Shown one piece after another: positions 1 to 8,335 of a DNA stretch of 64,000 nt. The notes under the pieces were generated by a model that was given only the letters and a program-made list of their open reading frames with translations, was not told the DNA's origin and ran no database searches. Origin of the DNA: Pseudomonadales bacterium (GTDB lineage Bacteria; Pseudomonadota; Gammaproteobacteria; Pseudomonadales; Pseudohongiellaceae); the NCBI GenBank assembly GCA_024234395.1, contig JACKOH010000001.1:1507001-1571000 (forward strand), read 5' to 3'. The position numbers were made by a program, and so were the translations under genes. The stretch's first letter is position 1. Each line of letters opens with the position of its first letter.

Positions 1-602
1 GATTGCGCAGCGGGAATCCAGAGATCAGACCAGCGCGGAAAGGTAAATCCTTCCGGCATAACACCGACCACGCGACGGGAAATTCCACCGACCCGGATAA
101 TGCTGTCGAGAATATCCGGATCGCCGGCAAAAGCCAGTTGCCAGAAGCCATGCGATAGCACAGCTACCGGCTCAGCCGCGGCGCGCTGATCGGCTTGCTG
201 CAGGGTCCTGCCCAGGGTGGGACGCTCCGGCAGGAAGTTGAACATGTTCCATTCAGTCTGCGTAATCGCTGCCTCATAAAGCACTTCGTCGGATTGCACA
301 TAAGCCTGATAGGCTGAGTAAACCCCTATATTCTCCAGGGTCGTCAGATCGTCCCTGATAGCAGCAAATTCATACGCTTTCATGGGCATACAGGCACCCA
401 GTTCGCCTCTGCCACAGAGCTCCACGATACGATCGCCATTGGGAAGATCGACATCCTTGAAGCCGAAGGTATAAATAAAACTGAAGGTGAACAGGGTGAG
501 TCCCAGGCCACCTGCGAGCACAATGATCGACAGCAGAGCAAAGCCCGGACTTCTGGCAATCTGGCGAAAGGTGTATTTCCAGTCTGACGTTGCAAAGATC
601 AC
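1..602 (-). CDS. MacB-like ABC transporter permease, partial (runs off left edge)
   Basis: The first 200 codons of an inner-membrane permease are present; the C-terminal part lies outside the window. The N-terminus starts with a short cytoplasmic stretch (IFATSDWKYTFRQIARSPGF), then a hydrophobic helix (ALLSIIVLAGGLGLTLFTF) and a large extracytoplasmic domain with the MacB-PCD pattern: a VGVMPEGFTFP segment, and Trp-rich ends seen in MacB/ADOP-type permeases. I chose GTG at 602 because an AAGGA box sits 8 nt upstream and the nearby ATG frame closes after a few codons. It lies 19 nt after the stop of the ATPase gene and completes an adaptor-ATPase-permease operon. The substrate is not predictable. 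Confidence 0.85.
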   Translation of the reverse strand, partial: MIFATSDWKYTFRQIARSPGFALLSIIVLAGGLGLTLFTFSFIYTFGFKDVDLPNGDRIVELCGRGELGACMPMKAYEFAAIRDDLTTLENIGVYSAYQAYVQSDEVLYEAAITQTEWNMFNFLPERPTLGRTLQQADQRAAAEPVAVLSHGFWQLAFAGDPDILDSIIRVGGISRRVVGVMPEGFTFPRWSDLWIPAAQ

Positions 603-621
603 GTAGAGTATCCTTCAGCCA

Positions 622-1338
622 TCAGTGGTTTACTGCAGTGGTCCTGATCGCCGGTTCGTCTGCCACAATCTGGCCATCGAAGAGCTCCAGGTAACGATCT
701 GCACGCTTCGCCGAAGCCGGGTCGTGAGTGACCATACAGATCGTGGCTCCCTCTTGGTGTAGTTTCTCCAGCAGTTGCATCACTGACTCGGCATTTCTTG
801 AGTCGAGGTTACCGCAGGGTTCATCGGCCAGAATCATGGATGGGTTGCCACCGATTGCGCGTGCCACGGCAACACGTTGCTGCTGTCCGCCAGACAACTG
901 CGAGGGAAAGTGGTCTCTTCTCGATGTCATATCTACCGTAGCAAGGCAATCCAGGACAATCTCCTCTTTCTGGCTGTCACTGAGATCATTGCGATAAGTG
1001 AGCGGTAGCTGAATGTTCTCGTAGACTGTGAGATCGCTGATCAGATTGAACGATTGAAATACAAAACCGATTTCGCGATTACGCAGTCGAGCCCGTTCCT
1101 CTCTTCCCAGCTCCGTGACTTCATGTCCGGCAAGAAAATACTCACCGCTTGTCGCCACGTCCAACAAGCCGAGAATCGACAGCAACGTGGATTTGCCGCA
1201 GCCGGACGTACCGGCAATAGATACAAACTCGCCTTTTGTGATAACAAGGTTAATATTCTGCAGGGCATGGGTTTCCAGAGTTTCGGTCGAATACACCTTG
1301 CCTATACCTTTCAATTCAATGAGGTTCGATTGCGTCAT
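622..1338 (-). CDS. MacB/LolD-type ABC transporter ATP-binding protein
   Basis: This 238-residue cytoplasmic ATPase would power the permease encoded immediately downstream. Visible motifs are Walker A (GTSGCGKSTLLS), signature LSGGQQQRVAVARA, Walker B followed by DEPCGNLDS (most relatives have TGNLDS), and the switch histidine in MVTHDP. The length and the DLTVYENIQLPL segment are typical of the MacB/LolD/FtsE group, which export lipoproteins, peptides or drugs by a mechanotransmission mechanism. It starts 10 nt after the adaptor gene stops, so the three genes are almost certainly co-transcribed. The family is firm; the substrate is unknown. Confidence 0.93.
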   Translation of the reverse strand: MTQSNLIELKGIGKVYSTETLETHALQNINLVITKGEFVSIAGTSGCGKSTLLSILGLLDVATSGEYFLAGHEVTELGREERARLRNREIGFVFQSFNLISDLTVYENIQLPLTYRNDLSDSQKEEIVLDCLATVDMTSRRDHFPSQLSGGQQQRVAVARAIGGNPSMILADEPCGNLDSRNAESVMQLLEKLHQEGATICMVTHDPASAKRADRYLELFDGQIVADEPAIRTTAVNH

Positions 1339-1348
1339 TCCTGTCTTC

Positions 1349-2605
1349 CTATCGAATCAAAATTCTTTCATGGGTATCGAATGAGCTCGGATCCGAAACA
1401 ATAATTCGGTCGCCCGTCTGCAAGCCTGAAAGTATTTCGATGTAATTAGTAGATGCCTGCCCATAACGCAGCACGACCCGTTCGGCAATGTCACCTTCCG
1501 CGGTAAGACGATAGCCGATCCCCTCGGAGTAGGCCTGGGCGAACACGGGTCGGCGGACGGAAAGCGTGTTCTCGATGTAGGCTACGCGGATGTCTGCCTC
1601 TATATTGAGCTCGGGGCGCACCTCCCGGGGCAGTTGTCCGGTCAGTTCCACTTCAACCAGCACCGAACCATCCACCACGGCCGGGTCAATACGTGAAACA
1701 AAACCGTCCATTTTGCTGGTACGGGTATCAACTGTCGCCTTCATGCCAGTCTGAATGTCATTGACCTGTAACTCCTGAATCTGTACTTCGGCAACAAGTT
1801 GATCCGGCCGGGCGATACGGGTGATGTTGTCGCCCCGGCGAATCTGCTGCCCCAGTTCAAGTTGCATTCCCTGCACTATTCCTTCCTGTCCGGACCGGAT
1901 TTTCAGGTTGGCTACCTGATCACGAATTTTCTGCAACTCGTTCTGTGTCTGTGACAGGCGTACCCGCTCGGCCTCTTCCGTAGCACGCATGGATTCCTCA
2001 TGCTTGGCCACACGCTGCTTCTGCATTTCCCATCGTTGCAGGTATTTTTGCACTGCCAGTTGTGACCGCTCGTAGTCAACTCTGGAAATAATATTCAACC
2101 CCTGTTCGACCAGCTCCGACTTGGCATCAAAGTCCATTTTGGCCGTTAGATGGTCTATTTCGGCATTGGCAGCTTCAGTTTTCAGGTCGAGAAACTGTGA
2201 CTCACGCTGCACCGCACTGGCTCGCGCTTCCGCCTGGCGGGCAGCAAATTCAAGCTCGGAGTCTGTTAACTGCTGCAGTAGCTGTGGATTTACCAGCTCT
2301 ACCAGCACTTCGCCGGATCGGACCAGATCGCCGGGCCGTACCAGAATCCGTGCTACGGTACCTTCTGATTCAGCCCCTATCCAGTACACGTCCCTCGCCA
2401 CCAGCTGACCGAATCCGCGCACCGAAACCAGCAGATCACCTTCGGCAACTTCATCAATCAACAAGGTGTCTCTTGAGACCAGATACGTCACATTGCGGTA
2501 TCTGTTGGCTGCAAATGCGACCGCCGTCATCACTATCAGTACAATGGACAGATACCAGTAGCGTTGGTGAAAGGGCTTTTTTTCGGGAGTCCTGACAATA
2601 TCCAT
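1349..2605 (-). CDS. HlyD/MacA-family periplasmic adaptor protein
   Basis: This 418-residue membrane-fusion protein is the first gene of the ABC export operon. It has one N-terminal membrane anchor (about residues 17-33, YLSIVLIVMTAVAFAA), a lipoyl/biotinyl-like half (GTVARILVRPGDLVRSGEVLVEL), a long charged coiled-coil hairpin (about residues 110-230, rich in Q, E, R and A), the second lipoyl half (GIVQGMQLELGQQIRRGDNI) and beta-barrel segments. Such adaptors bridge the inner-membrane ABC permease to an outer-membrane TolC-type channel. No TolC homologue is visible in the window. The order adaptor-ATPase-permease matches macAB-like loci. Confidence 0.9.
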   Translation of the reverse strand: MDIVRTPEKKPFHQRYWYLSIVLIVMTAVAFAANRYRNVTYLVSRDTLLIDEVAEGDLLVSVRGFGQLVARDVYWIGAESEGTVARILVRPGDLVRSGEVLVELVNPQLLQQLTDSELEFAARQAEARASAVQRESQFLDLKTEAANAEIDHLTAKMDFDAKSELVEQGLNIISRVDYERSQLAVQKYLQRWEMQKQRVAKHEESMRATEEAERVRLSQTQNELQKIRDQVANLKIRSGQEGIVQGMQLELGQQIRRGDNITRIARPDQLVAEVQIQELQVNDIQTGMKATVDTRTSKMDGFVSRIDPAVVDGSVLVEVELTGQLPREVRPELNIEADIRVAYIENTLSVRRPVFAQAYSEGIGYRLTAEGDIAERVVLRYGQASTNYIEILSGLQTGDRIIVSDPSSFDTHERILIR

Positions 2606-2759
2606 GCCACAGACAAAGCAGATATCGTGCCAGGGCTTTATCCATTTGTTTTTATTCTATTTATTAACTTTTCAGGTTGTGTTGAATGGCGAAATTCCCA
2701 ATATCGGGAACGAACTCGCCATGCCCTGTTCCCGTTAATGGGACTGAGGCCGGCAGGCA

Positions 2760-2911
2760 TCAGTCCATCTCTCTAACCCCCCGCAGACCAACGTCCCGGT
2801 ATGACTCGACTCAGCGGTTACGATCCCGACTCCAGATTGTAAGCTTTGCAGCGTCTGTATCCCATGAACCTCCGCGAATAACACTACCCTGGTACTCCTT
2901 CCTGGTCGTTT
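2760..2911 (-). pseudogene. Remnant of a formylglycine-generating-enzyme (FGE-sulfatase) domain
   Basis: Read on the minus strand, this stretch gives YQGSVIRGGSWDTDA, then WSRDRNR, an in-frame stop, and after it YRDVGLRGVR. The pattern RGGSW, then an R/N-rich block, then G(F/L)R is the C-terminal signature of the FGE/SUMF1 (C-type-lectin-like) family, which oxidises a sulfatase cysteine or acts as an accessory domain. No start codon or upstream domain remains, and the internal TGA shows it is not functional. It abuts the tandem repeat array, which may have replaced the rest. The assignment rests only on this short motif. Confidence 0.4.
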
Positions 2912-2974
2912 CTGCATGGCCTGCTCCGGCTGATCAGCCAACGGGTTGCCCGCTTCCTGGAGCAGTGCGGGGTT

Positions 2975-4076
2975 CTGGAGAGGAGTGTCCCAGAGAGGAT
3001 GGATTCGGAAATTGCGGGGGCGCAATTCCCTCACCCTGCGGGCGCCCTTCGGGCGTCTGCGCCGCTGCGCGGCTGTCGAACCGGGAGAACCCAATCTCAG
3101 CTCCGCTGAGCCATACCAAAAAGGGTCCCGTTGGGAGTTATTGCTTTTTTTGGAGAGGAGTGTTCCAGAGAGGATGGATTCGGGAATTGCGGGGGCGCAA
3201 TTCCCTCACCCTGCGGGCGCCCTTCGGGCGTCTGCGCCGCTGCGCGGCTGTCGAACCGGGAGAACCCAATCTCAGCTCCGCTGAGCCATACCAAAAAGGG
3301 TCCCTATGGGAGTTGTTGCTTTTTTGGAGAGGAGTGTTCCAGAGAGGATGGATTCGGGAATTGCGGGGACGCAAATCCCTCACTCTTCGAGCAGCCTTCG
3401 GCTGTCTGCGCTGCTACGCAGCTTTGATTCGGAAATTGCGGGGGCGCAATTCCCTCACCCTGCGGGCGCCCTTCGGGCGTCTGCGCCGCTGCGCGGCTGT
3501 CAAACCGGGAGAACCCAATCTCAGCTCCGCTGAGCCATACCAAAAAGGGTCCCGTTGGGAGTTATTGCTTTTTTTTGGAGAGGAGTGTTCCAGAGAGGAT
3601 TGATTCGGAATTTGCGGGGACGCAAATCCCTCACTCTTCGAGCAGCCTTCGGCTGTCTGCGCTGCTACGCAGCTTTGATTCGGAAATTGCGGGTGCGCAA
3701 TTCCCTCACCCTGCGGGCGCCCTTCGGGCGTCTGCGCCGCTGCGCGGCTGTCGAACCGGGAGAACCCAATCTCAGCTCCGCTGAGCCATACCAAAAAGGG
3801 TCCCGTTGGGAGTTATTGCTTTTTTTGGAGAGGAGTGTTCCAGAGAGGATGGATTCGGGAATTGCGGGGGCGCAATTCCCTCACCCTGCGGGCGCCCTTC
3901 GGCTGTCTGCGCTGCTACGCAGCTTTGATTCGGAAATTGCGGGTGCGCAATTCCCTCACCCTGCGGGCGCCCTTCGGGCGTCTGCGCCGCTGCGCGGCTG
4001 TCGAACCGGGAGAACCCAATCTCAGCTCCGCTGAGCCATACCAAAAAGGGTCCCTATGGGACCCTTTTTGGTATGG
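2975..4076. repeat. Tandem array of 175-251 bp units next to tRNA-Arg
   Basis: The anchor CCAGAGAGGAT recurs at 2990, 3165, 3339, 3590 and 3840, and at 4081 inside tRNA-Arg itself. The spacings are 175, 174, 251, 250 and 241 bp. The long units contain an extra, roughly 75-bp duplicated submodule beginning near CGCAGCTTTGATTCGG. Every unit also carries CCATACCAAAAAGGGTCCC (3111, 3286, 3535, 3786, 4036) and several strong hairpins, such as GGGAATTGCG/CGCAATTCCC and GCGCCC/GGGCGC. On the minus strand each unit contains CGAATCC...TCTCTGG, resembling the T-arm and acceptor end of the neighbouring tRNA. The open frames through the array are by-products of a period that keeps frame. The arrangement recalls the tRNA-end-containing 178-bp repeats after E. 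coli tyrT. Confidence 0.9.
4036..4076 (-). terminator. Perfect-stem terminator directly after tRNA-Arg
   Basis: Two 19-nt arms (CCATACCAAAAAGGGTCCC and its exact complement) flank a 3-nt loop. On the minus strand the hairpin follows tRNA-Arg immediately, and the stem includes the encoded CCA end. The stem contains an A5/T5 block, so it could terminate in both directions. The left arm is the same sequence that recurs in each repeat unit. Confidence 0.75.
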
Positions 4077-4150
4077 CGCACCAGAGAGGATTCGAACCTC
4101 TGACCGCTCGGTTCGTAGCCGAGTACTCTATCCAGCTGAGCTACTGGTGC
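4074..4150 (-). tRNA. tRNA-Arg (anticodon ACG)
   Basis: The minus strand folds as a standard 77-nt tRNA. It has acceptor GCACCAG/CTGGTGC, discriminator G, an encoded CCA, D-arm GCTCAGCTGGATAGAGT, anticodon arm CTCGG-CTACGAA-CCGAG (anticodon ACG) and T-arm AGAGG-TTCGAAT-CCTCT. In many gammaproteobacteria this tRNA follows tRNA-Ser(GCT) downstream of csrA. Here that partner lies at 33060, about 29 kb away in the same orientation. Confidence 0.97.
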
Positions 4151-4258
4151 TTTGCTCTTTGCGAGGAGCGGTATTATAGCGAAACTGTGTCATTTTCATA
4201 GACATTATTCGGTCCGATTGGCGACCGGGGTTCGTGATTGGGGAGCGGCTGTATTACC

Positions 4259-5269
4259 ATGCGGATTATGAAGAATTTGCTTTTATTGTGGCTGATGATG
4301 CTTCCCCTCATGGCCCGGGCGGACCTGGACGCGGCGCTGGAAGCGTTTGATGCGGGCGACTATCCCCTGGCGCTGGAGCGGTTTTCGCTGCTGGCGGATG
4401 CCGGGGACACGATCGCCCAGTTCAACCTGGGACTGATGTATCTGCGCGGACTGGGCACCGAGCCGGACCCGCAACGGGCACTGTTGCTGTATCGGCAATC
4501 GGCTCAACAGGGCGTACCCGAGGCAGCCTATTACGTCGGCAACCTGTTTGAAACCGGTACAGGCACGGAGATCGACCTGGAACAGGCCATTTACTGGTAT
4601 CTGGAAGCGGCCAGGCAGGATTACGCGCCAGCCCAGTACGCCCTGGCCAATATTTACGTGCGCGGCAGTGCCCGGGACCGGGATTATTCCCGCGCCCGGG
4701 AATGGTACGAGATGGCCGCCCAGAACGGCCACAGCGCGGCCCAGTTCAACCTGGGTGTGATTTATGCGGAAGGCCTGGGCACGGAAAGGGATTTTGCGAA
4801 GGCCTTCGACTGGTTCTTCACCGCCGCGAACCAGAATAATGCCGAAGCGCAGCACAGTCTGGGCTCCATGTACCTCGCCGGCCAGGGAGTCCAGCAGGAT
4901 TATGCTGAGGCGCTTCAGTGGTTTACCAGTGCCGCCGGATTGGGACTGGCCCAGGCGCAGACCAGTCTGGGCATGATGTATGCCGCCGGTCAGGGTACCG
5001 GGCAGGATTATCAGCAGGCCCAGGTCTGGTTTTTGCGAGCCGCCGAAAATGGCGACACCACCTCTCAGGTCATGCTCGGCAATTTCTATCTGAGCGGTTA
5101 TGGCGTGGCGATCGATCCGGTCGAGGCGCTCAAGTGGTACCGGATTGCCGCGGCAAGGGGGCATCCACTGGCCACACGTCTGGTCCGCCAGACCAGCGTA
5201 GAATTAAGCGCCGAGCAGTTGTCCCGCGCTGAAAACCTGGCCAGTGACTGGCTGGAATCCCGAAATTGA
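4259..5269 (+). CDS. Secreted Sel1-repeat protein (about eight repeats)
   Basis: The 336-residue product begins with a signal peptide (MKNLLLLWLMMLPLMARA, cleavage after ARA). It then consists of about eight consecutive 36-residue Sel1-like repeats, each showing the A.Y.LG.MY..G.G...D...A..W...AA..G pattern. These alpha-alpha solenoids mediate protein-protein contacts, here probably in the periplasm. The frame could open further upstream at a TTG (4238), but ATG 4259 has a GGGGAG box upstream and gives a clean leader; ATG 4268 is another possibility. It lies 12 nt before a second, shorter Sel1 protein, so the two likely form an operon. No catalytic domain is visible. Confidence 0.88.
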   Translation: MRIMKNLLLLWLMMLPLMARADLDAALEAFDAGDYPLALERFSLLADAGDTIAQFNLGLMYLRGLGTEPDPQRALLLYRQSAQQGVPEAAYYVGNLFETGTGTEIDLEQAIYWYLEAARQDYAPAQYALANIYVRGSARDRDYSRAREWYEMAAQNGHSAAQFNLGVIYAEGLGTERDFAKAFDWFFTAANQNNAEAQHSLGSMYLAGQGVQQDYAEALQWFTSAAGLGLAQAQTSLGMMYAAGQGTGQDYQQAQVWFLRAAENGDTTSQVMLGNFYLSGYGVAIDPVEALKWYRIAAARGHPLATRLVRQTSVELSAEQLSRAENLASDWLESRN

Positions 5270-5281
5270 CAGGACTGGTAT

Positions 5282-5869
5282 ATGACGATGAAACCATTCA
5301 AATTGACCGTTGTCGCCCTGCTGTTCTCTGCCTTCGGGCAGGTTGCGGCAGATTATGAAGACGGCCTGGCGGCTGCCCAGCGCGGCGATTACGAAACCGC
5401 CCTGCAGGAATTCAAGGACGCAGCGGAAGACGGCCTGATGATGGCTCAATACAACCTGGCTATCCTGTATTTCTCCGGGCGTGGCACCGAGCAGAACTTC
5501 GCTGAAGCCTTTCGTTGGACTGCGGCAGCAGCCGATCAGGGACATACCCAGGCCCAGTTCAATCTGGGCGCCCTTTATTACGAGGGCCAGGGTACCGGGA
5601 AGAATCGCCAGACTGCGCTGGAGTGGTACGAAAAAGCCGGCAGCGCTGATTATGCGCCGGCTCAGTACAATGCAGCGGAAATGTATTTCCGCGGTGACGG
5701 AATTGAGCGTAACCTGGTCCGCGCTCACGCCTGGGCCAGCCGGGCCCTGGAGAACGACCATGAAGAGGCGCCGGCACTGCTGGAAAATATCGAAGCCGAC
5801 ATGTCCGCTGCCCAACTGAGCGAAGCCCGACGACTGTTCGCGCGCATGAAAATCGGTATGGACTACTGA
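5282..5869 (+). CDS. Secreted Sel1-repeat protein, short paralogue
   Basis: The 195-residue product has a signal peptide (MKPFKLTVVALLFSAFGQVAA) followed by three to four Sel1 repeats (YNLAILYFSGRGTEQNFAEA, FNLGALYYEGQGTGKN, YNAAEMYFRGDGIERN). Its C-terminal segment (MSAAQLSEARRLFARMK) matches the end of the upstream Sel1 protein (LSAEQLSRAENLASDW), so the two probably arose by duplication. It follows the upstream gene after 12 nt. ATG 5282 and ATG 5288 are both possible starts and give the same mature protein. The binding partner is unknown. Confidence 0.87.
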   Translation: MTMKPFKLTVVALLFSAFGQVAADYEDGLAAAQRGDYETALQEFKDAAEDGLMMAQYNLAILYFSGRGTEQNFAEAFRWTAAAADQGHTQAQFNLGALYYEGQGTGKNRQTALEWYEKAGSADYAPAQYNAAEMYFRGDGIERNLVRAHAWASRALENDHEEAPALLENIEADMSAAQLSEARRLFARMKIGMDY

Positions 5870-5896
5870 CCGGATCGATAAGCCAATACACTATGA

Positions 5897-6811
5897 CTAC
5901 TGCGGTAACGGGATAAATTCCTTTTCGTCACCCGGCACTTTGGGATAGCCTCCGGCCCGCCACAGCGCCTTAGCCTGTTCGATTCGTTCCCTGCGGCTGG
6001 AAACAAAATTCCAGTCGATAAACCGCTGACCCAACCGCTCACCGCCGATGACCGCCACACGTGTGTCTTCCAGCGCTTCGATTGTCACCCTGCTGGACGC
6101 CTGCAGGACAGCCATCTCACGGGCCTCGATATCGGTATCACGAATCCTCAGCCTGCCGCTGGCCACGTATAACGCCCGCTCCTCCTCATCCGGTATGTCG
6201 AGAGCCTGTCCCGCCTGCAGAGACGCCTCGGCATACAGGGTCCGGGCAAAAGTAATGACCGGCGAAGTGACTCCAAATGCCGCCCCCATCATCACTCGCA
6301 CTGGTACGGCATTTACCTCGACCCTGGGTATGTCCCGGCCAGAGTAATGGTGGAATGCCGGTGCAATCTCCTCATCGGCCTCAGGGAGCGCCAGCCACAA
6401 CTGCAATCCGTGCAACACATGTTCGACGCTACGCACCTCCGGACGCTCCCGTTCTGAATGAACGATACCACTTCCTGCGACCATCAGATTGATGTCACCG
6501 GGCTGAATAGCCTGGACGCTGCCGAGGGAATCGCGGTGCAGAATTTCTCCTTCAAACAGATAAGTTACGGTGGCCAGATTTATGTGGGGATGAGGGCGGA
6601 CATCGATGCCCTGCCCGGCTGGAAACGTCGCCGGCCCCATATGATCGAAAAAGATCCAGGGCCCAACCATGCGCTGGCCGGCCACCGGCAGAACCCGGCG
6701 CACAGTAAATCCACCCAGGTCCTTTTCCCGGGGTTTGATAACCAGCGCCACACCAGTACAGGGTTGTTCAAGTAACTTGCTGGAATCGTGTTCCTCTGCA
6801 TAGCGTGTCAT
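5897..6811 (-). CDS. Pirin family protein (bicupin)
   Basis: The 304-residue protein has the pirin N-terminal motif RRVLP...MVGPWIFFDHMGP. The metal-binding set of the bacterial pirin fold is complete: His-x-His in RPHPHINLATVTY and the later His/Glu in GSGIVHSERE. A pirin C-terminal cupin follows. Characterised bacterial pirins (YhhW type) bind iron and act as quercetinases or redox-sensitive partners; the substrate here is not predictable. It is convergent with the Sel1 genes and 27 nt downstream of the YfcH-like gene in the same direction, so it may be the second gene of that transcript. Confidence 0.92.
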   Translation of the reverse strand: MTRYAEEHDSSKLLEQPCTGVALVIKPREKDLGGFTVRRVLPVAGQRMVGPWIFFDHMGPATFPAGQGIDVRPHPHINLATVTYLFEGEILHRDSLGSVQAIQPGDINLMVAGSGIVHSERERPEVRSVEHVLHGLQLWLALPEADEEIAPAFHHYSGRDIPRVEVNAVPVRVMMGAAFGVTSPVITFARTLYAEASLQAGQALDIPDEEERALYVASGRLRIRDTDIEAREMAVLQASSRVTIEALEDTRVAVIGGERLGQRFIDWNFVSSRRERIEQAKALWRAGGYPKVPGDEKEFIPLPQ

Positions 6812-6838
6812 GTCTATTCCTCATTCAGCGGGTCTGCT

Positions 6839-7735
6839 TTATCGACGCTTAAGCACGGAATCTAGCGCCCCTCTTAATTCAGGCTCCTGGAAACGGAACC
6901 CGCTCTCCAGCAGGCGCCGTGGTTCCACTCTCACACCGGTCAGTAGCAGTTCATCAGCCATCTCACCGAACAGCAGGCGGGCCTGGAATGCCGGCATCGG
7001 CAACCAGGTCGGACGCTGCAGCACTGCGCCCAGAGTACGCGTAAATTCAAGATTGTCGACTGCACCGGGTGCGACCAGATTTACCGGCCCGCTCAGGGAA
7101 TCCTGCTCGATCAGAAAATCCATGGCTCGCACCAGATCATGCAGGGCAATCCAGCTCATAATCTGACGGCCGCTGCCGATTCGCCCACCCACGCCCAGGC
7201 GGAACGGAAGCAGCATCTTCGCCAGGGCTCCAGCATCGGCATCGAGGACGATTCCAAACCGGGTATTGACGGTTCTGATGCCGGCCTGTTCCGCGCTGAC
7301 AGTCGCCGCCTCCCATTGCCGCGCAACCTCGGCCAGAAAACCCGACCCGCTGTCATCACTTTCATTTACCGGAGCCTGATCGCGAGGACCATAAAAACCG
7401 ATTGCCGAGGCGGAGAGAAACACGGCCGGTTGCTGTTTACGCTGCACCAAAGCCATGCTGAGCAACTCGGTACCCTTCACTCGGGTCTGAAGAATCTGAT
7501 CCTTACGAGCCTGAGACCAGCGCTGGTCGGCAATACCCGGCCCCGCCAGATTGATCACCACATTCAGGTGCAGATCCTCGTCGAGATTCAGCGTTCCCTG
7601 GTCCTGCTGCCAGTTACAGGGATTCTCCGGCTGATTGCGGGTCAGGGGAATTACCCGATGCCCGGCCCCGGTGAAATGCTTGGTGAGCGCCGAGCCGATT
7701 AATCCACTGGCTCCGCTAATCAGGATATTCATCAT
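6839..7735 (-). CDS. SDR-type NAD-dependent epimerase, YfcH/TIGR01777 family
   Basis: The 298-residue protein starts with the Rossmann glycine motif ILISGASGLIGSAL. It continues with family features VVINLAGPGIADQRWS, FLSASAIGFYG (with the family's YG in place of the classical YxxxK), NTRFGIVLD and a C-terminal DUF1731-like region (RLLFGEMADELLLTGVRVEPRRLLESGFRFQEPEL). The frame extends 14 codons upstream, but ATG 7735 puts the Rossmann strand at the N-terminus as in relatives. The family binds NAD(P); its reaction is unknown. Upstream, a small transposable element sits about 80 bp away. Confidence 0.92.
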   Translation of the reverse strand: MMNILISGASGLIGSALTKHFTGAGHRVIPLTRNQPENPCNWQQDQGTLNLDEDLHLNVVINLAGPGIADQRWSQARKDQILQTRVKGTELLSMALVQRKQQPAVFLSASAIGFYGPRDQAPVNESDDSGSGFLAEVARQWEAATVSAEQAGIRTVNTRFGIVLDADAGALAKMLLPFRLGVGGRIGSGRQIMSWIALHDLVRAMDFLIEQDSLSGPVNLVAPGAVDNLEFTRTLGAVLQRPTWLPMPAFQARLLFGEMADELLLTGVRVEPRRLLESGFRFQEPELRGALDSVLKRR

Positions 7736-7818
7736 AGAGTTCGATCTCGAATCAGTCTGCGCTGTACAACCGTGCACAGTCCAATCCTGGACTGTTCAAC
7801 CTTGCATTGTTCGATTAG

Positions 7819-7957
7819 CAGCTTGTTGAAAAACTCTCAGGTGAGTGCAAGACAAGGCAAAATCTGGCGACAAAGTGCAGTTTACTCGGCGTAAATGAGC
7901 ATTTTGAGCCAGATTTTAACGCCGTATTGTGCCTGCTGAGAGTTTTTCAACAGGCTG
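7819..7957. mobile_element. 139-bp MITE with terminal inverted repeats and TTAG target duplication
   Basis: The ends are near-perfect inverted repeats of about 22 bp. The left end begins CAGCTTGTTGAAAAACTCTC and the right end, complemented, begins CAGCCTGTTGAAAAACTCTC. The element is flanked by TTAG at 7815-7818 and 7958-7961. A 4-bp YTAR duplication is the pattern of the IS5 subgroup, and no coding capacity remains, so it is a non-autonomous derivative. A further inner repeat (AAAATCTGGC/GCCAGATTTT) suggests the whole element can fold into one hairpin. Confidence 0.82.
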
Positions 7958-7967
7958 TTAGATCACA

Positions 7968-8335
7968 TCAACGGTTTACGTCGGGAATCACCGGACGGAT
8001 CGCAAAATCGGAGCGCCCTTCGGTGCAACTGATGTGAACCCACATCTTCAGTACCCTGCCAACGCCAGGAAAATCGATAAGTTCCCGGCAATTCACCGAG
8101 GCGAAAGTCCCCCACTGCAGTGCCGGGTAACTGTTGATTCGAACACCAACCCAGCCCTGAGGAGCCGATGTTAAGCAGGTTGCATTTCAGAACCGGCCGC
8201 GGCCCAAACTGTGAACAGGCTCTACCTTTGGAGTATTTTCAATCGAATCGCACCAACTCCTGAGACACCCTCGACTCCACTTCTACAAGGACTGTTAGCA
8301 CAACCTATCTACACCGGATTCAAGGAGTCATCGTC
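7968..8335 (-). other. Intergenic region with a start-less reading-frame remnant
   Basis: On the minus strand, 7968-8180 reads without a stop as a 65-70 residue stretch (for example GWVGVRINSYPALQWGTFAS ending VIPDVNR). It has no ATG and an upstream TGA closes the frame. It looks like the 3' remnant of a gene cut off by rearrangement, but I do not recognise the family. The remainder, 8184-8335, precedes the metalloprotease and presumably holds its promoter; no clear -35/-10 pair stood out. Confidence 0.35.

Noticed and set aside
2975..4076. Possible CRISPR array
   Set aside because: Units are 175-251 bp and nearly identical along their whole length, with no short repeat/unique spacer pattern and no cas genes.
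2686..4179. Long open frames on both strands through the repeat array, including one ending over tRNA-Arg with PERIRTSDRSVRSRVLYP
   Set aside because: They arise because unit periods keep frame and because antisense tRNA reads open; the latter is a well-known spurious protein. No domain or ribosome site supports them.
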